Below are positions 12,592 to 20,795 of a stretch of DNA of 26,207 nucleotides, one piece after another (position 1 is the stretch's first letter; every line of letters begins with the position of its first letter). The stretch is taken from the IMG/VR virus record IMGVR_UViG_3300031999_004188, positions 1 through 26,207 of that record, one strand, 5' to 3'. The position numbers were made by a program, and so were the translations under genes. The notes below the pieces were generated by a model, which was given only the letters and a program-made list of their open reading frames with translations, was not told where the DNA came from and ran no database searches. This stretch comes from a virus.

Positions 12592-15500
12592 ATGGCACGA
12601 ACAGCAGACCAATTAACAAACGGCGAGGTACTGGATGTACAGGAACTCAATCTTTTGGCTGACAGTGCCGCTAACGAATATATCGCCAAAGTAGGCGGGG
12701 CTTTCATAAACAAAGCGGACACGAGTACAGGTGCTAATACCGCACTTTCCAACCTAGTTTCAACGGCGGTTAATACCGACTTAAAGTTCGGCGTTGGTAA
12801 CGGAGCAACTTATACTTTTGGAACAAAGGACGCTACCGCAGTCGATACTGGAGGAGATAATCTTGTAATTTCCGCTGGTGATGGACTCGGCGTAGCACCT
12901 GGCGGAACAATAGCTATTGTCGGTGGAGATGGCGGTTCGACTACGACTGGCGGTGCTGGTGCTGGTATTTTAATACAAGGCGGTGATGCTAAGGGAACTG
13001 GAGCAAATGACGGTGGTAACGTTGAGTTAGTGCCAGGCACTAAGACAGGTGCAGGAGCTAACGGCGTTGTTTATATTCAAGACCCAACATCTAATCTTCA
13101 GGCTAGTTTTAATACGGCTTCACTGGCAAGTGCCAATAAGTCTTACACCTTTCCTAATCGCTCTATTACTTTTGATAATATAACGACTTCGACAACAACA
13201 AACGGAACTGGCTTTTTGAAGGGTAACGGAACAGTCGTTAGCTTTGATAATTCTGCTTACATAAATACAACACAAAACGCTTTAACTAAAGAGCCGACAG
13301 GCTTTTCTGTTCAGCCTACAATAAATTATGACCCGACTACTCAAAAGATAACTCTTACTGGAGCTTTCGTAGCTTATTATCAAGGAGTTGATGTTTCAGT
13401 GGCTAATCCGACATTTGTAAATGGCTGGGTTTCGACAGCACACACTAACACTGCCGACCATAATTATTTTCTTTCTTATGATGGAGCTAACTTTGTCTGG
13501 ACTACTGACGCTTTCTCTGGATTCGACCAAGTTTTAATTGCTTCAGTTTATTATGGAACTGCGAATAAATATGCTTTAAGAGAAAGCCACGGCTTTATGC
13601 CTTGGCAAGACCACCAAGAATTTCACGAAACTATCGGAACTTACAAAAGCTCTGGTGGAACGATTCCAGCAGCAAGCTATGCTTTAAGTTCTACTACTGC
13701 GGCAGATAGAAGACCAAACATTGACCAGACTATTATTCAAGATGAAGATTTAGCAACGACTTTGCCTGCCTTAACTTCTGAAACATATACAATCTATAAT
13801 CTTACTGGAACTTCTGTCGGTGCTTATACTCTAGATGCAACTGATATTATTCCTTTAAGCACCAACAATCCTTACTACAATACTTTTTCAACTCCGAACT
13901 GGGGACAGACATTGATGCCAGCCAATAGTGCAGCGACTGTTTGGATTTATGCCTTGCCAGTTACAACTTCGGCTAACTCGCAAGCATACAGATATTTATT
14001 TATTCAACCTCAATGGATTACTCAAGCTACAAACGCAAGTGCTGGTGCTATAACTACTGCTGTAAATACTGAAGCTTTAAGACTTCCAAGCGAGCTTAAT
14101 TTAGGAACACTCACAACGCAAGCACCAGAACTTATTTGTATTGGAAAGATTATTATTGATTTTACTACCAACTGGACACTAAGAGCTGTTACTTTATTAA
14201 CTGGAAATAAATTTAGCCAGATTGGCAGTCCTTCAGGGAACTATTTATCAACAGTCGCGACTGACGCTACTCTCACTGGAACAGGAACAGGGGCTAGTCC
14301 GCTTGTTGTAGCTAATCCAGTAGCACCGCAAACAACTGGCTTTACTATTACAGCAGGAACGACACCTAAAGTTTTAACTGTGGCTGATACAGCTTCAGTA
14401 ACTGGAACGAATACGGGAGATAATTCGGCAAACTCAAATATAGGATTAGTTCATACGGCAGGAGCAGAGACAATAACTGGTGCTAAGACTTTTGACAAAG
14501 ACACGATTATTACTAAAGGCACTTCGACTGGGACAACGACACTCTCAAATGCTAATACTTCTTCCAGTAATTATACTGCAATATTACAAGCTAAAGACGG
14601 AACTCTAGCTTTAACTTCTGATATTTCTGCTGGTGGTGGAGATATGTTGTTAGGTACAGTGCAGACTGTCACGGCAGAGAAGAAATTTGATAAGGATAAA
14701 ATATCAATGATTGGCACTTCTACTGGAAGAAATATTATCAGTGTGGCGAATACGAGTGCGACAGATTATACAAATATTCTTCCAGCTAAAGACGGAACAG
14801 TTGCGATGACTACTGACATAGTATCGCAGGTTGAAGATTCGATTGTTGACGGACACACAACAATCGCTCCCTCTGGTAACGCAGTCTTTGATGCTCTTGC
14901 TTTAAAAGCACCTCTTATATCTCCTTCGTTTACTACGCCTGCTCTTGGCACTCCAACAGCGGGAGTTCTTTCGTCTTGTTCTGGTTATCCTGCCGCTTCA
15001 ACTTCAGTAGCAGGCTTAGCTCCAATAGCGACAGCACCTGCTTCTGGACTTTATAATTATGTTGGGATTACCAACGGAGAAACGGCTTACACGAATAAGG
15101 CATTATTTGATGCCACAGTTCCTTCTACGCAAGCGTTTGGAGATGCGGCGGCACTAGGAACTTCGGCGTTTGCGACCAGACAAGACCATAAGCACGCTAT
15201 GATGGCAGCCCCAACTTCTGTATCGGGCAACGCAGGAACAGTTACAACAGCAGCGGAAACCGCCGATACTTCTTGTTCAATAGCTTTCGTTACTGATGTT
15301 TCAGGTTCTCTTCCTTTAAAGACAAATACCAACTTAACCTTCAACGCTTCAACTGGAGTCTTAACCTCGGCTTCGGCAGTTTTAACGACAGCGGATATAA
15401 ACGGTGGCACGGCAGATGCGGTAACGATTGGTGGAGCAACGGCAGCAGCAGGAACATTTACGACAGCGAAGGCAGACCATATTGGAGAAACGACTGGAGC

Positions 15501-16092
15501 TCATACAATAGTTTTTGATAACACAATTACAAATGCAGGACAAAGTGATTTAACTACAATACACTCAACAACTACCTTAGCTGACCATATCGGCGAACAT
15601 ACAGGAAGTCATACTATCGTTGCGGACAATACAATAACGGCAGCGACTGGGGCTGGAATAATACTACCAGCAGGAGGTGGAGTTAAGCTAACCTTACCAA
15701 CAACAAATGCTCAATGCACAGGGAATTATACTGATTCGTTTAATGCAGGATATTCTTCAGCAGTCGGTGATTTAGTTTTCTTCGGCACAGGCGGTAAGTG
15801 GTTAGAGGTTGATGCTGATGCGATAGCAACTTGCGTTGGTTTAATGGGAATAGCATTAGAGGCGAAGAATGACGGTGAGGCGATGAAGGTTGCTTTACCT
15901 GGCTCGTTTGTTCATATAGACGCTTGGAATATGACCGTTGGAGCGGTTCAATACGCAGGCGAGACTCTAGGTGCAATTCAGGAAGCAATCCCGACTGGTG
16001 CGGACGCTGTAATTAGAGTTGTCGGCTTCGGTTTAGATGCTGATACTCTGGCGTTCTTCCCGTCAAGTGATTCACAAACAACCGTAGCTTGA
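12592..16092 (+). CDS. Large tail fibre or receptor-binding protein
   Basis: The 1166-residue protein is dominated by Thr, Gly, Ser and Ala and beta-type segments, typical of fibre shafts. The N-terminus (residues 1-45) is helical (ADQLTNGEVLDVQELNLLAD) and probably attaches it to the particle. Residues about 90-155 are Gly-rich (GGDGGSTTTGGAGAGILI). Residues about 638-680 and 704-740 are two copies of one unit, with GTSTG, then NTS, then AKDGT and a Thr/Ser-Asp-Ile ending. A second repeat pair, HIGExTGxHTIVxDNTIT, falls near 962 and 998. The C-terminal 120 residues form a distinct domain with conserved Gly and Asp (GKWLEVDADAIATCVGLMG). The host-recognition role is inferred from composition and repeats. 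Confidence 0.7.
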   Translation: MARTADQLTNGEVLDVQELNLLADSAANEYIAKVGGAFINKADTSTGANTALSNLVSTAVNTDLKFGVGNGATYTFGTKDATAVDTGGDNLVISAGDGLGVAPGGTIAIVGGDGGSTTTGGAGAGILIQGGDAKGTGANDGGNVELVPGTKTGAGANGVVYIQDPTSNLQASFNTASLASANKSYTFPNRSITFDNITTSTTTNGTGFLKGNGTVVSFDNSAYINTTQNALTKEPTGFSVQPTINYDPTTQKITLTGAFVAYYQGVDVSVANPTFVNGWVSTAHTNTADHNYFLSYDGANFVWTTDAFSGFDQVLIASVYYGTANKYALRESHGFMPWQDHQEFHETIGTYKSSGGTIPAASYALSSTTAADRRPNIDQTIIQDEDLATTLPALTSETYTIYNLTGTSVGAYTLDATDIIPLSTNNPYYNTFSTPNWGQTLMPANSAATVWIYALPVTTSANSQAYRYLFIQPQWITQATNASAGAITTAVNTEALRLPSELNLGTLTTQAPELICIGKIIIDFTTNWTLRAVTLLTGNKFSQIGSPSGNYLSTVATDATLTGTGTGASPLVVANPVAPQTTGFTITAGTTPKVLTVADTASVTGTNTGDNSANSNIGLVHTAGAETITGAKTFDKDTIITKGTSTGTTTLSNANTSSSNYTAILQAKDGTLALTSDISAGGGDMLLGTVQTVTAEKKFDKDKISMIGTSTGRNIISVANTSATDYTNILPAKDGTVAMTTDIVSQVEDSIVDGHTTIAPSGNAVFDALALKAPLISPSFTTPALGTPTAGVLSSCSGYPAASTSVAGLAPIATAPASGLYNYVGITNGETAYTNKALFDATVPSTQAFGDAAALGTSAFATRQDHKHAMMAAPTSVSGNAGTVTTAAETADTSCSIAFVTDVSGSLPLKTNTNLTFNASTGVLTSASAVLTTADINGGTADAVTIGGATAAAGTFTTAKADHIGETTGAHTIVFDNTITNAGQSDLTTIHSTTTLADHIGEHTGSHTIVADNTITAATGAGIILPAGGGVKLTLPTTNAQCTGNYTDSFNAGYSSAVGDLVFFGTGGKWLEVDADAIATCVGLMGIALEAKNDGEAMKVALPGSFVHIDAWNMTVGAVQYAGETLGAIQEAIPTGADAVIRVVGFGLDADTLAFFPSSDSQTTVA

Positions 16093-16102
16093 TAAAAATT
16101 TT

Positions 16103-17314
16103 ATGGCTTTAATTTGTTTTACAGGTTTTGAATTTGGAAGCGCCACTTTTAATATCGGTGATGCTCTTTCAGCAGGAGCAGGAGCGACTATTTCAACTAC
16201 TACAGTCAGAACAGGAACTTATGCAGGAAGAATAACCCCTGTTACGACAGAAGCGTGTTATTTTCAATCTTATTTATATGCTTTTGCTGGTCTTGGAAAT
16301 GGAACAGGGTTTAATCACGCAACTATTTATAGTCAGTTTTATTTCAGATATGCGGTAAAACCGACTACGAATCCTGTTTGTATTCATAGTGTTTATAACA
16401 CTTCTTCCGATTTAAAGTTTAAAGTAAAGTTGGATAAGAATGGAAAGTTATCAGTTTTTGATAAAAATGGAACAATTATCGGTTCTCCCGGAGCAACAGT
16501 TTTATCAGTAAATACTTGGTATCGGATAGATACCAAAGTAACGACTGGAACTCCGACATCGGCTTATGAGTTAAAGATAAACGGAACATCAGAGCTTTCA
16601 GGTAATGCTGATTTGACTAATGTAAATTGTGGAAGCATATTTTTTGGTGATGTTATTGGTTCAAACCCAGCGGAAAATGTAGACTTTTTTTATGATGATA
16701 TTGTCATAGACGATGCCGCTTATCAGACAGGAGATGTTGAAGTCAAATCAATTCTTCCGATTACTAATGGCTCAACAATGTCGTGGGCTAATGGAACTGG
16801 GGCAAGTGATTATACTCAAGTCAATGAACTTCCTCCGGCCGTTGCCGAGTATGTTCAATCGCCGACTACTGGAAATCCAAATATCGCTCTTTTCGATATG
16901 CAGTCCTGTGCGACTAAATCGATTACAGGAACGATTAAAGCCTTAGAAGTTGTTACGCTGACGAGAGAAAACACATCTGTCACTTCAGCGACTTTTTTAA
17001 GAATAAAGTCAGGAGCATCAGCGACTGATACAGCAACTTTTAATGGGACAACGACAGCAAGTTCAAGAGGATTATTGACGCTTGTTGACCCAGCGACTGC
17101 AACTGCGTGGACAACTGGAGGAATTGATGCGATGGAAATGGGTAACGTGGAAAACAATGCCGTCGCAGTCAGGGGTTGTTCAGTTGTCGGAATGGTTGCT
17201 TATGTCCCAGCTACATCCAATATTAAAACATATAACACTAATGTTAGGGCGAATATAAAAAGCATAAATACTAATCTAATAGCGAACGTGAAGACAGTAA
17301 ACACAATTACCTAA
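16103..17314 (+). CDS. Virion protein with concanavalin-like fold and C-terminal repeats
   Basis: The 403-residue product begins MALICFTGFEFGSATFN and contains a probable jelly-roll (LamG or concanavalin-like) domain over about residues 1-215: TYAGRITPV, YSQFYFRYAVKP, WYRIDTKVTTG, FFYDDIVIDDAAYQ. Such domains bind glycans and occur in fibre and tail adhesins. A second Thr/Ala-rich domain follows to about 370. The last 32 residues are three tandem units of about eleven residues (NIKTYNTNVRA, NIKSINTNLIA, NVKTVNTIT), a pattern common at the ends of secreted phage or surface proteins of AT-rich genomes. The role is inferred. Confidence 0.6.
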   Translation: MALICFTGFEFGSATFNIGDALSAGAGATISTTTVRTGTYAGRITPVTTEACYFQSYLYAFAGLGNGTGFNHATIYSQFYFRYAVKPTTNPVCIHSVYNTSSDLKFKVKLDKNGKLSVFDKNGTIIGSPGATVLSVNTWYRIDTKVTTGTPTSAYELKINGTSELSGNADLTNVNCGSIFFGDVIGSNPAENVDFFYDDIVIDDAAYQTGDVEVKSILPITNGSTMSWANGTGASDYTQVNELPPAVAEYVQSPTTGNPNIALFDMQSCATKSITGTIKALEVVTLTRENTSVTSATFLRIKSGASATDTATFNGTTTASSRGLLTLVDPATATAWTTGGIDAMEMGNVENNAVAVRGCSVVGMVAYVPATSNIKTYNTNVRANIKSINTNLIANVKTVNTIT

Positions 17315-17323
17315 GGAGATTCA

Positions 17324-17419
17324 ATGTGTTGTCATAACTTAAAAGACACGCCAGCGATTTTATCAGGCGACATAGCCAAAGATTGCGGAGTGTCTTCTGC
17401 CAAGGGATTTGTTCTTTAA
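17324..17419 (+). CDS. Small Cys-containing peptide with a strong ribosome site
   Basis: A 31-residue frame, MCCHNLKDTPAILSGDIAK and onward, with three Cys and one His at the N-terminus and middle (C2, C3, H4, C21). AAGGAG at 17313-17318 is five bases upstream of the ATG. This is unusual for the window, where most genes have no Shine-Dalgarno site. It lies between the adhesin gene and the lysis cassette. A function cannot be assigned. Confidence 0.45.
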   Translation: MCCHNLKDTPAILSGDIAKDCGVSSAKGFVL

Positions 17420-17440
17420 GAGAAAAGTGTAAACACAGGA

Positions 17441-17475
17441 AGGGGGTGGTCTAGTCTAAGAGAGGCTAACCCCCT
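17441..17475 (+). terminator. Hairpin before the lysis cassette
   Basis: AGGGGGT (17441-17447) pairs with ACCCCCT (17469-17475), with a 21-nt loop. There is no T-run. It may separate fibre from lysis transcription or protect mRNA ends; the sequence gives no more than the stem. Confidence 0.4.
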
Positions 17476-17504
17476 CTCAATTCTAATAAACTAACCTAAA
17501 TATT

Positions 17505-17684
17505 ATGAAGACAATCTACAATTTAGCTTTAGTAATCTGGAAGTTTCTAGACGGAAAGAAGCTGTATATTTCTGGCGTATGCTGGATTATCATCGGTTGT
17601 ATAAACGACTTTAACGCCGAGCAAATAATGGAAGGATTTGCCTTAGTTGGTATTAAGTCTGCTTTGGTTAAAGCTCCTAAATAA
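17505..17684 (+). CDS. Small membrane protein, holin-like
   Basis: The 59-residue protein starts MKTIYNLALVIWKFLDGKK and has a hydrophobic segment at about 21-32 (YISGVCWIIIGC) and a second weaker one (MEGFALVGIKSALV, about 42-55). Short proteins of this kind in phage lysis cassettes form holes or support holins. It is the first of four membrane frames ahead of two peptidases, which supports lysis. The amphipathic C-terminal helix is typical of phage-encoded holin-like proteins, but no family is certain. Confidence 0.55.
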   Translation: MKTIYNLALVIWKFLDGKKLYISGVCWIIIGCINDFNAEQIMEGFALVGIKSALVKAPK

Positions 17685-17856
17685 TACGAACAGAAAGTTC
17701 TTAGAATACTTTTACCGACTTTTCTTTAATAGCGTTGAATGGTTGATAAAATTGGCGATACTATTGGTATTAGCCGTAATCCTTACTGTCTTTCTTTACT
17801 TTAGTTCAATCGCCGTATCATTTATTTTTATTTACATAATCAATCTGTATGGATGA
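17647..17856 (+). CDS. Hydrophobic membrane protein, lysis cassette (start uncertain)
   Basis: The frame is open from a TTG at 17647 to TGA 17854-17856. It has no ATG; TTG 17743 would give a 37-residue version. The C-terminal 40 residues are one or two membrane spans (LIKLAILLVLAVILTVFLYF, then AVSFIFIYIINLYG). The 3' end overlaps the next start by 8 nt. A TTG start at 17647 would overlap the previous gene by 38 nt. It probably contributes to the membrane step of lysis. Confidence 0.45.
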   Translation: MVLSLLWLKLLNNTNRKFLEYFYRLFFNSVEWLIKLAILLVLAVILTVFLYFSSIAVSFIFIYIINLYG

Positions 17857-18070
17857 AAAAGATTTAGAGAATATGAAGGTTGACTTAGCCTGCAATACGC
17901 AGATGCTAAAGAGTCACGACTCCTTGCTGGTTAAGCTGGCTGAGGACATTGTTCAGATTAAGGACAAGCTGTTAGGCAGACCATCGTGGAACATAATGTT
18001 GCTCGTTTCAACACTGGCAACTGCTTGCGGAACGCTTCTTACTTATATTTTAACTTCTCATAAGCTATGA
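17849..18070 (+). CDS. XhlA-like lysis protein (coiled coil plus one membrane span)
   Basis: The 73-residue protein begins with a charged helix (MDEKDLENMKVDLACN) that forms a short coiled coil to about residue 45, then has one membrane segment (NIMLLVSTLATACGTLLTYIL, about 48-68) and a short tail. This is the layout of the haemolysin XhlA family, which works with holins at the membrane in Bacillus phages. It overlaps its upstream neighbour by 8 nt and its downstream neighbour by 4 nt (ATGA). Confidence 0.6.
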   Translation: MDEKDLENMKVDLACNTQMLKSHDSLLVKLAEDIVQIKDKLLGRPSWNIMLLVSTLATACGTLLTYILTSHKL

Positions 18071-18156
18071 GTATTTATTGGAAAGCAATCTTAGTGATGA
18101 CAATGTTCTTAGTTTTATTTACTATAACTTTTTGCTTAAATGTCAGGAGCTACTAA
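18067..18156 (+). CDS. Tiny membrane protein, lysis cassette
   Basis: A 29-residue frame starting in the ATGA shared with the previous stop. It starts MSIYWKAILVMTMFLVLF and is essentially one membrane helix followed by a short basic tail (NVRSY). It overlaps the next gene by 17 nt. It could be a spanin-like or holin-regulating peptide; size and context are the only evidence. Confidence 0.4.
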   Translation: MSIYWKAILVMTMFLVLFTITFCLNVRSY

Positions 18157-18577
18157 AAAGATATTTCTTGAACCAATAGCAATATTTAACTCGGAAATAA
18201 TTGTCTGTGTCGGTGCTACTTTTAAGAACTTTGAGGAGTGGATAAATAAGACTAAACTTTCCAAGTCGTTTAAGAAAGATTATAAAGATATTAAACCTCA
18301 AATAGAGAAAGGATTTAAAATCTTGAAGGAAACAAGTCTTGGGTGTATGATTTGCTTGAAAAACAAAGAAGGTATATGTTATTTTCTTCTTTTGTTAAGA
18401 ACGTGGGGATTCGAGATGAGTTCTTATGATGTTCTTCTTCACGAGGTGATTCACTACAAGCAGTTTCAATGGGAAGCGAAGACAATAGGAGCAGAAGAGA
18501 TTGAGTTTGAAGCGTATTTCATTGAAAATGTTTTCCTACAATTAAGAAATAGTTTAAATAAGCTGTATAAATTATAA
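18140..18577 (+). CDS. HExxH zinc-metallopeptidase-like protein
   Basis: The 145-residue protein carries LLHEVIHYKQF, with HEVIH at residues 101-105 matching the zinc-binding HExxH motif. The downstream Glu in the EFEAYFIENVF helix (Glu124, about 19 residues after the second His) is placed as in gluzincin-type third ligands. The N-terminal half has a helix of charged residues (FEEWINKTKLSKSFKKDYK) and a strand (SEIIVCVGATF). No signal peptide is seen. Genomic position between a set of membrane genes and a cysteine peptidase suggests a lysis or virion-peptidase role. It could also be an inactive remnant; the two key motifs argue against that. Confidence 0.65.
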   Translation: MSGATKKIFLEPIAIFNSEIIVCVGATFKNFEEWINKTKLSKSFKKDYKDIKPQIEKGFKILKETSLGCMICLKNKEGICYFLLLLRTWGFEMSSYDVLLHEVIHYKQFQWEAKTIGAEEIEFEAYFIENVFLQLRNSLNKLYKL

Positions 18578-18579
18578 AA

Positions 18580-19422
18580 ATGGATTGGAAAACCTATCTT
18601 ACTCGTCCCAATAAAATCCAGTTTATTAACGCAGGTTTTAATAATGCGTTTGATACGGAAGCGTGCGTCACCTTCGCAACGCTAAAAGCGATACAGACTT
18701 TGATGAATACTAAACTCTTTGTAAAAAACAATTTTGAGTGGTTAAGAGATAATGGATATTTTAACAAAGACACTAATCTTGACTTCTCTGTTCGCTACAC
18801 CGCATCAATGAGCAATACCACGATTTACGGCAACACCTTTTGGAATGTAATGAATTGCATCAAAGCCTATGGACTCGTTCCTGAAAGCCTTTATCCGAAT
18901 AAGGCAAATAGTTGGAATGAGTATATGAGCAAAGACGCAATCACGCAGGAGATGAAAGACTTGGGAGCGGAGTTCTTAAAACGATTCGATATAGACGACA
19001 TTGACTTTGATTTATCAGTATCGCCTGCCGTTGGCAATGTCAGATTCGCTGATGGGTTGGGGATATTATCCCCAACTGGTCTGCTGAATCATTACGTGAT
19101 GATTGAGAACGAAGAAGCTGATTGCTACGACATCTCTGACTCTTACTGGCAGGAAGAAAAGAAGTATGCCTTGGATAAGGTGTTTTATTTAAGAGGTTTT
19201 AAAATAATAGAAAAATCTATGACAGACGAACAATTTATTAAGAACAACGAGGGTAAAATCGTCTTTGAAGGCGTTGGCAAAGGAAGATTTGGAATTATTA
19301 TCGGCGGCAAGATGAGAGATATAACGCCAGAACGCTCGGCTCAAGCTTGTTTATACGCTATCAAGAGTGCGACAGTTCAGACTGACTTATTTGACTCAAT
19401 TCCTAAAGGACTTAATTTTTAA
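18580..19422 (+). CDS. Papain-like cysteine peptidase, candidate endolysin
   Basis: The 280-residue protein shows the triad order of clan CA peptidases. Cys29 lies in FDTEACVTFATLKAIQT at the start of the long helix. His171 is in LNHYVMIENE. The third residue is likely Asp187 in YDISDSYW, where papain has Asn in NSW. The spacing Cys-142-His-16-Asp is reasonable for the C1 family. Residues 215-280 form a C-terminal extension with Gly-rich (IIIGGKMRDI) strands. No membrane or signal segment is seen. It starts 2 nt after the HExxH gene, in the lysis cluster, so it may cut cell-wall peptides or a surface protein of the host. A virion-maturation peptidase is the main alternative. Confidence 0.65.
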   Translation: MDWKTYLTRPNKIQFINAGFNNAFDTEACVTFATLKAIQTLMNTKLFVKNNFEWLRDNGYFNKDTNLDFSVRYTASMSNTTIYGNTFWNVMNCIKAYGLVPESLYPNKANSWNEYMSKDAITQEMKDLGAEFLKRFDIDDIDFDLSVSPAVGNVRFADGLGILSPTGLLNHYVMIENEEADCYDISDSYWQEEKKYALDKVFYLRGFKIIEKSMTDEQFIKNNEGKIVFEGVGKGRFGIIIGGKMRDITPERSAQACLYAIKSATVQTDLFDSIPKGLNF

Positions 19423-19431
19423 TATAAATAT

Positions 19432-20790
19432 ATGATAAACACCCGCATAGAAAACGCAAACTTATTGGTCAGCAATCTGACGCTGACTGACAGCATGAAA
19501 ACAACTCGGCTAATTACTGATTCGCCAAGTGCGTCGGGAACGATTTCGGTTTCTGGTATTTCTGGTTTCGCCATTAATAATTACATTTTAATCGGCAACT
19601 TCGGCGACCCAACGGCGGAAATAGTGAAGCTTCATGCCGCTACCGCACCGACTGGCACAACAATTACTCTTGCCACTAATACGACCAGAGACCATTACGC
19701 CGATACGCCAGTTACCCTTATTAATTATAATCAGGTGGAGTTCTCTCGTGCAACAACCTTAACTGGGGCAAAAGTAGTCCTCGGTTCAGTTCAAACGATA
19801 AACGCTGACAGAAAGGAAAGCTATTATCAGGACTTGACAAATTCAACTGGTTATTTCTTTGTTCGTTTTTACAACCTTATTTTGACGACTTATAGCTCTT
19901 ATTCGACTGGAGTGTCTTATTCTGGCTTGGGAAGCACAACGGTTAGGGATATAGTGGAAAAAGCCTGTGCCGACGCCTCAGTTGAGATTGGCGGGCAATA
20001 TAGCGGCGAGAAGCAACTCGTTCAAGACGCTAATGACTGTCAAGATGCGATTACTAAATACGATTGGAAATTTGAATTAGTGCCAGACGATTCGTCAATT
20101 ACTGCCACGCAATATGAAAATACTTATGCCCTGACTGGACTGACATACGAATTAAAATATCCAGGCAACGTGCAAGGATTAAAGGGCGTTAAATTCGGCA
20201 ACGCCAGATTAAAGTTTATTGATAATGACGAAATGGACGTTATCTATGCCGACGTTTCAAGAACGACTGTTGCGACGCAAGCGGGAGTAGCAGCGACTTC
20301 GATTGTTTTAACTAATACGGCAGAATTCGCTTCAGCTGGCACGGTCTTTATTAACGGAATGGACATTGTTTATACCGCTAACGACACATCAACCAATACT
20401 TTAAGCGGAATACCTGCCGCTGACATAACGGCAATTATCGCCGTTGGCAGTATCGTTTGGCAGAACATTAATCCAGGCTTGCCAGATAAATATACGATTA
20501 CGATTGACAACAAAATAGTTGTTAATTGTCCAGTGGACACAGAGTACAATGGTTATAGTTTTAGGATGGAATACCTTAAAGCTCTGACCCGCTTCACTGA
20601 ATTCGCTTCCACGACAGAAGTTCCGTTTACTGATGATATGCAAACCTTTATCGCCGCTAAGATTGAAAAGAGAAAGCGGAATTTCGAGAACTTCGGAATC
20701 TTTATGAAAGAATTCAATGATTCGATTCAGGGGAATCTCAACTCTTATAAACTGCCTATTTTGGAAGATACGATTTATTATAACTTTTAG
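19432..20790 (+). CDS. Head-tail adaptor-like or tail structural protein
   Basis: The 452-residue protein starts MINTRIENANLLVSNLTL and has beta-rich N-terminal and middle parts (SASGTISVSGISGF, LTNTAEFASAGTVFINGM) joined to helical segments (STTVRDIVEKACADASVEI; FIAAKIEKRKRNFENFGIF, residues about 405-425). The C-terminal helical half with the PFTDDMQTFIAAKIEKRK pattern recalls head-to-tail adaptor proteins of short-tailed phages. Position directly before the beta-propeller tail protein fits. The family is uncertain; a baseplate or tail-tube component is the alternative. Confidence 0.5.
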   Translation: MINTRIENANLLVSNLTLTDSMKTTRLITDSPSASGTISVSGISGFAINNYILIGNFGDPTAEIVKLHAATAPTGTTITLATNTTRDHYADTPVTLINYNQVEFSRATTLTGAKVVLGSVQTINADRKESYYQDLTNSTGYFFVRFYNLILTTYSSYSTGVSYSGLGSTTVRDIVEKACADASVEIGGQYSGEKQLVQDANDCQDAITKYDWKFELVPDDSSITATQYENTYALTGLTYELKYPGNVQGLKGVKFGNARLKFIDNDEMDVIYADVSRTTVATQAGVAATSIVLTNTAEFASAGTVFINGMDIVYTANDTSTNTLSGIPAADITAIIAVGSIVWQNINPGLPDKYTITIDNKIVVNCPVDTEYNGYSFRMEYLKALTRFTEFASTTEVPFTDDMQTFIAAKIEKRKRNFENFGIFMKEFNDSIQGNLNSYKLPILEDTIYYNF

Positions 20791-20795
20791 ATAAT

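Noticed and set aside
15087-15410. Minus-strand frame over the large fibre gene
   Set aside because: It has no leader and its composition is what is expected from the reverse of an Ala/Thr/Ser-rich gene.
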